DNA of 18,430 nucleotides from Bacteroidales bacterium (GCA_004558865.1 SFCY01000036.1:1-18430); one strand, 5' to 3'; shown: positions 6,214 through 14,213, counted from the stretch's first letter. Numbers and translations are program-made. Notes: generated by a model from the sequence alone, not told the origin.

Positions 6214-8274
6214 TTATTTCTTTACCAAGATGCGGGCATCGACGGCCACCACGTCGTCGCCGTCGGCAAGAAGCGGGTTGATGTCGATCTCCTTGATTTC
6301 CACCGCATGGCGGAGCAGGATGGAAAGGCGCTGGATGATCTCGATGAAGGCTTCTTCGTTGACACCTTTCTGGCCACGCGTGCCTTGGATGATCTTGTAG
6401 CCGCGCAGGGAATGGATCATCGACTCGGCCTCGCCACGCGACAGGGGAGCCAGGCCGCTCGACACATCCTTGAGCACTTCCACGAAGATGCCGCCCAATC
6501 CACAGAGGACCACGTGGCCGAAGCGTGGCTCATATTTGGCTCCGATGAAGAGCTCGGTGCCTTTGAGCATCTTCTGCACCATCACTCCCTTGGCGTCCTT
6601 GATCTGCATCATGCGGTCGAATTCTTCCTCCAAGTGGCGGGCGCTGCGGATGTTGAGGGCCACGCCGCCCACGTCGCTCTTGTGTACCGGACCCACAACC
6701 TTTGCCACTACGGGATAGCCCACCTGCTCGGCAAAGGCCACAAGCTCCTCCTTGCTTGAGGCCACCTTCTCCGGCACCAATGGAATCTTGGCGCATTCGA
6801 GAAGCTGGCGCACCTGCTGCGGGGCGATGAAGCCATCGTCGTGGATGCCGGCGATGATCTCACGAATCTTGGGAATGTCCACGCCCATCAGTTCGGTCTC
6901 GGCGGGAGCCGGGGTGGGTGTCTTCAGCACCTGTGTCAACGCCGTGGCCAATATCACCTCGTCGGAGAAGTTGACATGGCCCTTGCCCAAGAACTCCTGC
7001 ACCTCGGGGCCAGCTGTGACCACGCTTGGCAGGATGGGGAAGATGGGCTTCTTGCACTCCAATATTTTCTTGTGCAGCACGTCGTATGCCTCGTAGAGCT
7101 GCACCAGTCCGGGCGTGCCGAAGATCACCATGATGGCGTCGATGTTGGTGAACTTATTCTCGCAGTAGTCGATGGCGATGCCCAACTGCTCGGGAGTGCC
7201 CGTGGCGAGAATGTCGATGGGGTTGGCCACCGAAGAGCCTTGGAAGAGCTGGGACTTGAGTTCCTCGGCCACGGGACCCTCCAGCTTGGGCACGTCGAAC
7301 CCACCCTTGGAGAGTGCGTCGGTGAGCATCACGCCAGGGCCTCCGGCATGGGTCACGATGGCGATGTTCTTGCCGCTGAAGCGCGGGAGTGTGAAGATGC
7401 AGCCCACGGTGGTGAGCTCGTCGCGCGAGAAGCAGCGCACGATGCCCGCCTTGCGGAAGAGGGCGTCGACGGCCGAGTCGCTCGACGCGATGGCTCCCGT
7501 ATGCGACGAAGCGGCTCGGCTGCCGCTGGCGCTGGAGCCGGCCTTGATGGCGGCGATGCGGCATCCTTTTTTGATCAGACTGCTGGCGTGGAGCAGCAGC
7601 TTGTCGGGATCGGCGATGTTCTCGATGTAGAGCAGCTTCACCTTGGAGGAGGTGGTGGGGTCGAAGGTCTCGTCCATATACTGGAGCACGTCCTCGATGC
7701 CGTTCTGCTTGCCGTTGCCGATGGACCATACGGAGTTGAACTGGAGGCCTTTGATGACGGCCGACTCAAGAATGAACACCGCCGTGGCGCCAGAGCCGCT
7801 GATGAAGTCTACGCCCTGGGGGTGGAGCTTGGGAATGGGCTTGGTGAACACGCTGTGATGCACGTTGTTGAGCAGTCCGATGCAGTTGGGGCCAATCAGG
7901 GCGCACTGGTATTTCTCGCAGGTGGCGAGAATCTTCTGCTCCATAACTGCTCCCTCCTTGGTCTCCTCGCTGAATCCGGCCGTGATGATGATGAACGCCC
8001 TCACCTGCTTGTTGGCCGCCAAATACTCCACGTAGTCGGGGCAGAAGCGCGCGGCCACGACCAGTATGGCAAGGTCGGTGTCGGGAATCTCGTCGGCGCG
8101 GTGGTACACCTTGATGCCCTGCACCTCGTCCTCCTTGGGATTGATGATGCGCAGCGTTCCCTTGTAGTTGCCTTGGATGAGGTTTCTCACTACGGCACCG
8201 CCTGGTTTGTGGACATTGTTGGAGCCACCCACAACGACGATGCTCTTGGGATTCAATAGTTGTTGATTGATCAT
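6214..8274 (-). CDS. ADP-forming acyl-CoA synthetase (acetate--CoA ligase, fused alpha-beta)
   Basis: A 686-residue single-chain ADP-forming acyl-CoA synthetase. It converts an acyl-CoA plus ADP and phosphate to the free acid, CoA and ATP. An N-terminal CoA-binding Rossmann domain (about 5-130, SIVVVGGSNN) is followed by two succinyl-CoA-ligase-like domains. These carry the phospho-histidine His258 in SSHTGAIA. A C-terminal ATP-grasp domain (about 470-686) has His531 in VHKSDVGG, then GLGGIFVEVLKD and EIDINPLL. The alpha-then-beta order and length fit the fused bacterial form. The gene diverges from iorA, whose product makes aryl-acetyl-CoA, so aryl-acetyl-CoA is a likely substrate along with acetyl-CoA. 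Specificity cannot be read from sequence by eye. Start 8274 puts the CoA-binding motif at the usual distance. Confidence 0.9.
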   Translation of the reverse strand: MINQQLLNPKSIVVVGGSNNVHKPGGAVVRNLIQGNYKGTLRIINPKEDEVQGIKVYHRADEIPDTDLAILVVAARFCPDYVEYLAANKQVRAFIIITAGFSEETKEGAVMEQKILATCEKYQCALIGPNCIGLLNNVHHSVFTKPIPKLHPQGVDFISGSGATAVFILESAVIKGLQFNSVWSIGNGKQNGIEDVLQYMDETFDPTTSSKVKLLYIENIADPDKLLLHASSLIKKGCRIAAIKAGSSASGSRAASSHTGAIASSDSAVDALFRKAGIVRCFSRDELTTVGCIFTLPRFSGKNIAIVTHAGGPGVMLTDALSKGGFDVPKLEGPVAEELKSQLFQGSSVANPIDILATGTPEQLGIAIDYCENKFTNIDAIMVIFGTPGLVQLYEAYDVLHKKILECKKPIFPILPSVVTAGPEVQEFLGKGHVNFSDEVILATALTQVLKTPTPAPAETELMGVDIPKIREIIAGIHDDGFIAPQQVRQLLECAKIPLVPEKVASSKEELVAFAEQVGYPVVAKVVGPVHKSDVGGVALNIRSARHLEEEFDRMMQIKDAKGVMVQKMLKGTELFIGAKYEPRFGHVVLCGLGGIFVEVLKDVSSGLAPLSRGEAESMIHSLRGYKIIQGTRGQKGVNEEAFIEIIQRLSILLRHAVEIKEIDINPLLADGDDVVAVDARILVKK

Positions 8275-8278
8275 AGTT

Positions 8279-8320
8279 TTATGGATTTAAGAATATTAGT
8301 ATTCCAATTTTCAGTAGCAT
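8279..8320 (-). CDS. possible 13-residue leader ORF before the acyl-CoA synthetase
   Basis: A 14-codon minus-strand ORF (MLLKIGILIFLNP, TAA) begins directly after the -7 box and ends 4 nt before the synthetase start. Its ATG sits in TTTGCATTATG, the same 11-mer that carries the start codons at 223 and 2437. It could be a translated leaderless peptide coupled to the main gene, or chance. There is no evidence beyond position. Confidence 0.25.
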   Translation of the reverse strand: MLLKIGILIFLNP

Positions 8321-8324
8321 AATG

Positions 8325-8332
8325 CAAAAATA
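8325..8332 (-). promoter_or_regulatory. -7 box of the acyl-CoA synthetase promoter
   Basis: On the minus strand this reads TATTTTTG, a perfect match to TAnnTTTG, about 50 nt upstream of the start codon at 8274. No exact TTG is found at the -33 position; TTC occurs with a 21-nt spacer. Confidence 0.6.
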
Positions 8333-8408
8333 GTAAATTCCATAGACTTGCGGGAATCTTTTAACGAAATTTTTCAGAGAAAGTGTACTCTGTTCTGAAA
8401 AAATGACT

Positions 8409-8416
8409 TATCTTTG
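8409..8416 (+). promoter_or_regulatory. -7 box of the iorAB-aminotransferase promoter
   Basis: TATCTTTG matches the Bacteroidetes -7 consensus 37 nt upstream of the iorA start. No good TTG is visible 19-21 nt upstream, so the -33 element is weak or activator-assisted. With the opposing box at 8325-8332 it makes a divergent control region of about 75 bp that could co-regulate both transcripts. Confidence 0.55.
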
Positions 8417-8453
8417 CAAAAGCCTATAATGATTAATCTTAAAATAAAAACTA

Positions 8454-10070
8454 ATGAAGAAATTGCTACTTGGAGATGAAGCAGTCGCTCAGGGCGCGCT
8501 CGATGCTGGCTTGAGTGGTGTGTATGCCTATCCGGGCACTCCTTCAACTGAGATTACTGAGTACATACAACTATCCCCGCTGGCCAAACAGCGCAATGTG
8601 CATCGCCGCTGGTGCACCAACGAGAAGACCGCCATGGAACAGGCCCTCGGCATGTCCTACATGGGCAAGCGCGCGTTGGTGTGCATGAAGCATGTGGGAC
8701 TTAACGTCTGCGCCGACGCGTTTGTCAATTCCGGCATGACTGGAGTCAACGGCGGCGTGGTGGTGCTTGTGGCCGACGACCCGTCGATGCATTCCTCGCA
8801 GAACGAGCAGGACAGCCGCTTTTACGGCAAGTTTGCACTCATCCCGACTCTTGAGCCGAGCTCGCAGCAGGAAGCCTACGACATGATGGGCGAGGCTTTC
8901 GAACTGTCGGAGAAAGTGAACCTGCCCGTGTTGATGCGTGTCACCACCCGCATGGCCCACAGCCGCGCGGCAGTGGAGATAAAGGATGAACCCCGCCGGG
9001 AGAATGAAATCAACTATGAGGCAAAGGCCTCGAATTGGGTGCTGCTGCCCGCCGTTGCCCGCAAGCGCAACGACCATGTCACGGCCCAGCAGTCTGAACT
9101 GGAGCAGATGGCCGCCGAGAGCTGTCACAACCAGTATATCGATGGCAAGGACCATTCCTTGGGAATCATCGCCAGTGGCATTGCCTTCAACTACGTCAAC
9201 GAGTGCTTCACCGACGGCTGCCCCTATCCGTTGCTGAAAATCAGCCAGTATCCGCTGCCCAAGGATTTGGTGCGCCGCATGGCCAAGGAATGCCCCACGC
9301 TGCTCGTCGTGGAGGAGGGACAGCCCTTCATAGAGGATATGGTCTCGGGGGTGCTCACCCACGACACGGTGGTCAAGGGCCGTCTCACAGGCGACCTGCC
9401 CCGCACGGGCGAACTCAATCCCGACCTTGTGGCCAAGGCCCTCGGACTGCCCTCGGCCGAGCAGTATCCCGAATGCGAGGATGTGGCTGCCCGCCCGCCC
9501 CAGCTCTGCAAAGGCTGCGGCCACCGCGACATGTACACGGCCCTCAACGAGGTGCTGAAGAATTATCCCAATGCGCGCGTCTTCGGCGACATTGGCTGCT
9601 ACACGTTGGGCTTCATGCCTCCCTTCCGCGCCATCCACTCTTGTGTCGACATGGGAGCCAGTGTGGGTATGGCCAAGGGTGCCGCCGACGCCGGCCAGTA
9701 TCCGTCGGTGGCCGTCATCGGTGACTCTACGTTCACCCATTCCGGCATGACCAACCTGCTCGATGCCGTGAACGCCAACACCAACATGCTGCTCGTGATC
9801 AGCGACAACCTCACCACGGGCATGACAGGTGGACAGGACTCTGCAGGCACAGGCAAGATAGAGGGCATCTGCCGTGGACTCGGCGTGCCCGAGGAGCATC
9901 TGCGGGTGGTGGTTCCCCTGCCCAAGAACATGCCCGAAATCACCAAGGCCATCCAGGAGGAGATAGAATACCATGGACTCAGCGTGGTCATCGCCCGCCG
10001 CGAGTGTGTACAGACCCTTCGTCGTCATCTTAAACAACAACAAAAAGCTAAAGCACAGGAGGCAAAATAA
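8454..10070 (+). CDS. iorA: indolepyruvate:ferredoxin oxidoreductase, alpha subunit (short form)
   Basis: A 538-residue TPP-dependent 2-oxoacid:ferredoxin oxidoreductase subunit. With IorB it oxidatively decarboxylates aryl-pyruvates to aryl-acetyl-CoA and reduces ferredoxin. The N-terminal pyrimidine-binding domain has YAYPGTPSTEITEY (24-37) and NEKTAMEQALG (56-66). The C-terminal TPP domain has CKGCGH (352-357), GDIGC (378-382) and the GDS...N motif (423-452). Cys352, Cys355, Cys382 and Cys518 in the IARREC stretch are candidate ligands of one proximal 4Fe-4S cluster. The archaeal enzymes are about 100 residues longer and end with an 8Fe ferredoxin domain. Here the protein stops with a Lys/Gln-rich tail and no CxxCxxC motif. 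iorB follows 4 nt after the stop. Confidence 0.9.
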   Translation: MKKLLLGDEAVAQGALDAGLSGVYAYPGTPSTEITEYIQLSPLAKQRNVHRRWCTNEKTAMEQALGMSYMGKRALVCMKHVGLNVCADAFVNSGMTGVNGGVVVLVADDPSMHSSQNEQDSRFYGKFALIPTLEPSSQQEAYDMMGEAFELSEKVNLPVLMRVTTRMAHSRAAVEIKDEPRRENEINYEAKASNWVLLPAVARKRNDHVTAQQSELEQMAAESCHNQYIDGKDHSLGIIASGIAFNYVNECFTDGCPYPLLKISQYPLPKDLVRRMAKECPTLLVVEEGQPFIEDMVSGVLTHDTVVKGRLTGDLPRTGELNPDLVAKALGLPSAEQYPECEDVAARPPQLCKGCGHRDMYTALNEVLKNYPNARVFGDIGCYTLGFMPPFRAIHSCVDMGASVGMAKGAADAGQYPSVAVIGDSTFTHSGMTNLLDAVNANTNMLLVISDNLTTGMTGGQDSAGTGKIEGICRGLGVPEEHLRVVVPLPKNMPEITKAIQEEIEYHGLSVVIARRECVQTLRRHLKQQQKAKAQEAK

Positions 10071-10074
10071 CAAT

Positions 10075-10647
10075 ATGAAAACAGATATTATCCTTTGCGG
10101 TGTGGGAGGACAGGGAATCCTCACCATCGCAACCATCATAGGCCAGGCCGCAATGAACGAGAACCTCTACATCAAGCAGGCGGAGGTGCATGGAATGTCG
10201 CAGCGCGGCGGCGACGTGCAGAGCAACCTGCGCCTGTCGTCCGACCCCATCGACAGCGACTTGATAGCCGAGGGCCGTTGCGACGTGATTATCTCCATGG
10301 AACCCATGGAGGCGCTCCGCTATCTGCCCTACTTGAGTAAGGACGGATGGATTATCACGGCCAACACTCCTTTCGTGAACATCCCCGACTATCCTGATAT
10401 GGACAAGATCAATGCCGACCTGTCCAAGGTGAAGAATGTCATCGCCATCGACATTGAGCAGCTTGCCAAGGACAACGGCGTGCCGCGCTCGGCCAACGTG
10501 ATTCTCTTGGGCGCTGCCCAAAAGGCCATAGGCATAGATTTCGACAAGTTGGAGAATGCCGTGCGCGATGTGTTCGCCCGCAAGGGTGAGGCCATCGTTG
10601 AGGCCAACCTCAAGGCCCTCAAAATAGGAAAGGAAGCCCAGAAGTAA
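10075..10647 (+). CDS. iorB: indolepyruvate:ferredoxin oxidoreductase, beta subunit
   Basis: A 190-residue gamma-type domain of 2-oxoacid:ferredoxin oxidoreductases. It starts MKTDIILCGVGGQGILT (glycine motif 9-14) and has the family motif HGMSQRGG (39-46), as in IorB. It partners IorA, where the TPP and Fe-S sites lie, and probably binds CoA or the ferredoxin partner. The frame is open upstream to 9973 inside iorA, but ATG 10075 matches the family N-terminus. An AGGAGG lies at 10057-10062 inside the iorA 3' end. The stop overlaps the next start as TAATG, so the aminotransferase is translationally coupled. Confidence 0.92.
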   Translation: MKTDIILCGVGGQGILTIATIIGQAAMNENLYIKQAEVHGMSQRGGDVQSNLRLSSDPIDSDLIAEGRCDVIISMEPMEALRYLPYLSKDGWIITANTPFVNIPDYPDMDKINADLSKVKNVIAIDIEQLAKDNGVPRSANVILLGAAQKAIGIDFDKLENAVRDVFARKGEAIVEANLKALKIGKEAQK

Positions 10648-11966
10648 TGAAGCCCACACCGATTTCGAAAGACATCATCCTGGATGCCATTCAAGTCAAT
10701 GACATCCAGGACATCGCCGCCGCCACCATACGTGAGGTGAAGCGTGTGGCTGAATATGCCGAGCGCGAGTCCGGCGTGGAGTTCATCAAGATGGAGATGG
10801 GCATCCCAGGGCTTCCCGCCGCTGAGATAGGTGTTGAAGCCCAGATTAAGGCTCTGCGCAGTGGGGTGGCCAGCCAGTACCCCGACATCCAGGGCTTGCC
10901 GGCCTTGAAGCAGGAGGCCTCACGCTTCATCAAGGCCTTCATCGGCTTGGACGTGAATGCCGAGGGGTGCGTGCCTGTTGTGGGGAGCATGCAGGGCACT
11001 TACGCTGCTTTCACGCTCTGCTCGCAGTATGACACGAAAAAGGATACCGTGCTTTTCATCGACCCAGGGTTCCCCGTGCAGAAACAGCAGCTTCAGGTGA
11101 TGGGCGTGAAGTATGAGACTTTCGACATGTACCATTACCGTGGCGAGAAGCTTGGCCCCAAGGTGGAGAGCTATCTGAAGAGGGGAAACATCTGCTGCAT
11201 CATCTACAGCAATCCCAACAATCCCTCGTGGGTGTGCCTCAACGAGGAGGAACTCAAGGCCATCGGCGAGCTGGCCACGCGCTACGACACTGTGGTGATA
11301 GAGGACTTGGCCTACTTTGCCATGGACTTCCGCAAGGACCTGAGCAAGCCCTTCGAGTCTCCCTACCAGCCGTCGGTGGGCCGCTACACGGACAACTACA
11401 TGTTGCTCATCAGTGGCAGCAAGGCTTTCAGCTATGCGGGCGAGCGTATTTCCGTGGCCTGCATTGGCAACAAGCTCTTCCACCGCCATTATCCCGCCCT
11501 CGACGCGCGCTATTCCGCTCTGCCTTTCGGCTTGGTGTATTCCACTCGCATCCTCTATGCCCTGTCGTCGGGCACCTCCCACAGCGCCCAGTACGCCTTG
11601 GCGGCAGTGATGAAGGCTGCCAGCGACGGAACCTACGACTTCCGCGCCGTGACAAGCGAGTATGGACGGCGGGCCCATAAGCTGAAGGAAATCTTCCTGC
11701 GCCACAACTTCTACATTGTCTATGACAAAGACCTCGACCAGCCCATTGCCGATGGATTCTATTTCACTGTGGGCTATCCCGGTCTCGACAGCGGCCAGCT
11801 TGTGGGCGAGCTTCTCTACTACGGAGTGAGCGCCATCTGCCTTACCAATACGGGCAGCGACCAGCAGGGCATCCGCGTGTGCACGTCGTTCATCCGCGAC
11901 AATCAGTACGAGGAGTTGGACGAGCGCATGGCAATTTTCGCCGAGAACCATCCTGTAGGAAAGTAG
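10647..11966 (+). CDS. PLP-dependent aminotransferase, probably for aromatic amino acids
   Basis: A 439-residue fold-type I (class I/II) aminotransferase. Visible PLP-site residues are the NPNNP motif (189-193), Asp220 and Tyr223 in VVIEDLAYFAMD, and Lys259 in SGSKAFSYAGERI. A C-terminal arginine in GIRVCTSF is the likely carboxylate-binding residue. It is longer than typical AspC-type enzymes because of an N-terminal helical extension (about 1-45). Its start overlaps the iorB stop, placing it in the same operon. It probably makes the aryl-pyruvates (indolepyruvate, phenylpyruvate, hydroxyphenylpyruvate) consumed by IorAB. Substrate identity is inferred from context only. Confidence 0.88.
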   Translation: MKPTPISKDIILDAIQVNDIQDIAAATIREVKRVAEYAERESGVEFIKMEMGIPGLPAAEIGVEAQIKALRSGVASQYPDIQGLPALKQEASRFIKAFIGLDVNAEGCVPVVGSMQGTYAAFTLCSQYDTKKDTVLFIDPGFPVQKQQLQVMGVKYETFDMYHYRGEKLGPKVESYLKRGNICCIIYSNPNNPSWVCLNEEELKAIGELATRYDTVVIEDLAYFAMDFRKDLSKPFESPYQPSVGRYTDNYMLLISGSKAFSYAGERISVACIGNKLFHRHYPALDARYSALPFGLVYSTRILYALSSGTSHSAQYALAAVMKAASDGTYDFRAVTSEYGRRAHKLKEIFLRHNFYIVYDKDLDQPIADGFYFTVGYPGLDSGQLVGELLYYGVSAICLTNTGSDQQGIRVCTSFIRDNQYEELDERMAIFAENHPVGK

Positions 11967-11978
11967 TCAGACAAGGTG

Positions 11979-12010
11979 GGGGAGACAGGCGCACAGGCTC
12001 CCGTCTCCCC
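11979..12010 (+). other. stem-loop between the aminotransferase and tnaA genes
   Basis: Perfect 8-bp arms GGGGAGAC (11979-11986) and GTCTCCCC (12003-12010) enclose a 16-nt loop. There is no T-run, so it is not a standard terminator. It could be a partial terminator, an RNA processing site or a stabiliser separating iorAB expression from tnaA. Confidence 0.4.
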
Positions 12011-12084
12011 GATTCCCAATTCTTGCCCCATGACTTTTATCTCTTGACTCCTAACTAAAAATTAATATCAATAACTATAAATCT

Positions 12085-13458
12085 ATGGAATTACCTTTCG
12101 CAGAATCCTGGAAAATCAAAATGATCGAGCCCATCCACAAGAGCACGCGCGAGCAGCGCGAGCAGTGGCTCAAGGAGGCTCACTACAATGTGTTTCAACT
12201 CCGTGCAGAGCAGGTGTACATCGACCTGCTCACCGACTCAGGCACAGGAGCCATGAGCGACCGCCAGTGGTCGCAGCTCATGCTTGGCGACGAGAGTTAT
12301 GCCGGCGCCTCCTCTTTCTATAAGTTTGAGGCCACCGTGCAGCGCATCTTCGGCTTCAAGCACGTCATCCCCACCCATCAGGGACGCGCCGCCGAGAACG
12401 TGCTGTTCTCCTATTTGGTGAAGCCCGGCATGGTGGTGCCCGGCAACGCCCACTTCGACACCACCAAGGGCCACATCGAGAGCCGAAAGGCTCAGGCCAT
12501 CGACGTAACCATCGATGAGGCCCACGACACACAGCTTGAGATTCCATTCAAGGGCAACGTGTCGCTTGAGAAACTGGAGAAAGTGTTGAAGGAGAACAAG
12601 GGAAATGTGCCTTTCATGGTACTCACCGTGACCAACAACACCGTGGGCGGTCAGCCCGTGAGCATGGAGAACATCAAGGCCACGTGCAAGCTCTGCCATC
12701 AGTATGGTGTGCCGGTGGTGATGGACTCTGCCCGCTTCGCCGAGAACGCCTACTTCATCAAGACGCGTGAGAAGGGCTACGCCGACAAGACCATCAAGGA
12801 AATTGTGCGCGAAATGTATGAGGATGTCGACGCTGCGACGATGTCGTGCAAGAAGGATGCCATCGTCAACATGGGCGGCTTCATCGCCACCAACCGAGAC
12901 GACTGGTATGAGGGAGCGAAACTCTACTGCATCCCCTTTGAGGGCTACATCACATACGGCGGTCTGAACGGTCGCGACCTCAATGCCATCGCCCAAGGCT
13001 TGGACGAGAACACGGAATTTGACATGCTGCAGACGCGTATCCACCAGGTGCAGTATCTGGCCAGCCTGCTCGACGAGTACGGCATCCCCTACCAGCGTCC
13101 CGCCGGTGGCCATGCCATCTTCGTCGACGGCGACAAGGTGCTCGACCGTATTCCGAAAGAGGAATTCCCCGCACAGACGCTCACCTGCGAGCTTTATTTG
13201 GAGGCTGGCATCCGTGCGTGCGAGATTGGCTACATGCTTGCCGACCGCGACCCCGTGACGCGTGAGAACCGCTTTGGCGGATTGGACTTGGTGCGCCTCT
13301 GCATTCCCCGCCGCGTCTATACCGACAACCACATGAAGGTGGTGGCCGCAGCCCTGAAGAATGTCTTCGACCGCCGCGAGACCATCACGCGAGGCGTGGC
13401 CATTGAGTGGGAAGCTCCCTTGATGCGCCACTTCACCGTCAAGCTGCGCAGGCTCTAA
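12085..13458 (+). CDS. tnaA: tryptophanase
   Basis: A 457-residue PLP enzyme splitting tryptophan into indole, pyruvate and ammonia. It carries IDLLTDSGTGAMSD (46-59), the GDESYAG motif and PTHQGRAAEN. The Schiff-base lysine is Lys257 in MSCKKDA, and the C-terminus is MRHFTVKL. Residues separating tryptophanase from tyrosine phenol-lyase point to tryptophanase. It has HFDTT with Asp125 where lyases have a Thr, ACEIG (379-382) where lyases have MERG, and His449 near the C-terminus. The ATG at 12085 gives an N-terminus colinear with E. coli TnaA. It lies 118 nt after the aminotransferase, with a stem-loop in the gap, so it may be read through or have its own promoter. I find no clear -7 box and no TnaC-like leader peptide. 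Confidence 0.95.
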   Translation: MELPFAESWKIKMIEPIHKSTREQREQWLKEAHYNVFQLRAEQVYIDLLTDSGTGAMSDRQWSQLMLGDESYAGASSFYKFEATVQRIFGFKHVIPTHQGRAAENVLFSYLVKPGMVVPGNAHFDTTKGHIESRKAQAIDVTIDEAHDTQLEIPFKGNVSLEKLEKVLKENKGNVPFMVLTVTNNTVGGQPVSMENIKATCKLCHQYGVPVVMDSARFAENAYFIKTREKGYADKTIKEIVREMYEDVDAATMSCKKDAIVNMGGFIATNRDDWYEGAKLYCIPFEGYITYGGLNGRDLNAIAQGLDENTEFDMLQTRIHQVQYLASLLDEYGIPYQRPAGGHAIFVDGDKVLDRIPKEEFPAQTLTCELYLEAGIRACEIGYMLADRDPVTRENRFGGLDLVRLCIPRRVYTDNHMKVVAAALKNVFDRRETITRGVAIEWEAPLMRHFTVKLRRL

Positions 13459-13476
13459 CTGAATTTCCACCAACAG

Positions 13477-13517
13477 AAAAGGGAGTTGGCCCCATTGCGA
13501 GGCCAACTCCCTTTTTT
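13477..13517 (+). terminator. Rho-independent terminator after tnaA
   Basis: Perfect 15-bp arms (13477-13491 and 13501-13515) surround a 9-nt loop and run into six Ts (13512-13517). It lies 18 nt after the tnaA stop. Confidence 0.92.
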
Positions 13518-14002
13518 CAATATATATGGTTCATAGGCTATATTACATCCTGCCACAGTCTTCACAGTCTGCATACAGGCAATTCATGTAAGTTCGAAGA
13601 GCTGTTTAAAAGCATCCGTCCCCATCAGTTCTGTATTACATACATCGCTGAACATTTCTTTGTGGACAGCCTTGAGGCAACCCATCAATGAATGTGCTTT
13701 CCTCCTCTCATTGCTGGGGAAAGATGCTTGCATTTGCAAAGGAAACAAAAAATCTTGGTATAAACAAATTTTTAACAAACTATTTTCTGTTTTTCTTACA
13801 TCTAATTGAAAATGAGCAAAAAAGATAGTTGGTGGGTACAAACTGTTTGTCGCCCGTTGGAGAATCGGTATCCCCTCTTGCAAGGCATCCTGTTGTGGCC
13901 TTGAGACAGATTTTTAAGGTTAAAATATATTAAACTCGGAATAACTTGCACGTTTCTGACAAAAAAGAGATACTTTTGCACTTGCTTTTGAAAACCAAAT
14001 CT
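13518..14002. other. AT-rich gene-poor interval before tRNA-Ser
   Basis: Nearly 500 nt with no gene I can support. A minus-strand frame is open at 13584-13883 (99 codons) but has no recognised domain or ribosome-binding site. A weak hairpin with 6-bp arms (13881-13886 and 13898-13903) precedes TTTTT. The tRNA promoter lies at its right end. Confidence 0.5.
13946..13978 (+). promoter_or_regulatory. promoter of tRNA-Ser
   Basis: TACTTTTG (13971-13978) is a perfect -7 consensus, 24 nt before the tRNA 5' end. A TTG at 13946-13948 is separated by 22 nt, one more than the usual maximum. Confidence 0.6.
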
Positions 14003-14090
14003 GGAAAGATGCTCGAGTGGTTGAAGAGGCACGCCTGGAAAGCGTGTAAACGCCCAAAGCGTTTCACGGGTTCGAATCCCGTTCTTTCCG
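14003..14090 (+). tRNA. tRNA-Ser (anticodon GGA)
   Basis: An 88-nt class II tRNA. The acceptor stem GGAAAGA pairs with TCTTTCC, with discriminator G. The anticodon stem CACGC/GCGTG encloses loop CTGGAAA with anticodon GGA. A long variable arm is present (stem AAACGC/GCGTTT), and the T arm is CGGGTTCGAATCCCG. CCA is not encoded. The integrase gene starts about 120 nt downstream, so the 3' half is the likely attachment site of the prophage. Confidence 0.95.
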
Positions 14091-14097
14091 CTAAAAC

Positions 14098-14132
14098 AGA
14101 GGGGTTACCGCTATTTGGTTCCCCTCTTTTTT
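14098..14132 (+). terminator. terminator after tRNA-Ser
   Basis: AGAGGGG (14098-14104) pairs with CCCCTCT (14121-14127), with a further ACC/GGT pairing inside, followed by TTTTTT. It stops tRNA transcription before the integrase promoter. Confidence 0.8.
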
Positions 14133-14142
14133 GTTTCTAAGC

Positions 14143-14211
14143 TGCAATGCCATTGCACAAATATGCACAAAATTGACCTTTGCGGCTGCAAATAAACTGC
14201 AAATGAACTGC
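14143..14211 (+). promoter_or_regulatory. integrase promoter with palindrome and short direct repeats
   Basis: TTG (14153-14155), 19 nt and GACCTTTG (14175-14182, one mismatch) form a Bacteroidetes-type promoter. A perfect palindrome TGCAATG-C-CATTGCA (14143-14157) overlaps the -33 box. TGCACAAA occurs at 14154 and 14164 (10 bp apart). CTGCAAAT occurs at 14186 and 14197, with a third CTGC at 14208 (11 bp apart). Helical-turn spacing suggests protein binding, either a repressor or integrase arm-type sites. Confidence 0.5.
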
Positions 14212-14213
14212 CC

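Noticed and set aside
8571..10139. Long minus-strand open frame opposite iorA, and similar ones opposite tnaA, guaA, the acyl-CoA synthetase and the kinase
   Set aside because: They are mirror frames caused by GC-rich third codon positions in well-identified genes. Their translations are His/Ala/Gly/Val-rich and resemble no family.
11967..12084. TnaC-type regulatory leader peptide upstream of tnaA
   Set aside because: The only short ORF is five codons (MTFIS), without Trp or a Pro-stop context.
12085..13458. Tyrosine phenol-lyase instead of tryptophanase
   Set aside because: Asp125, the ACEIG stretch and His449 follow the tryptophanase pattern. The lyase Thr and Arg (MERG) are absent.
13584..13883. 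99-codon minus-strand ORF in the gap before tRNA-Ser
   Set aside because: No ribosome-binding site, no domain, composition like non-coding DNA, and not part of any operon. It could be a gene remnant but cannot be supported.
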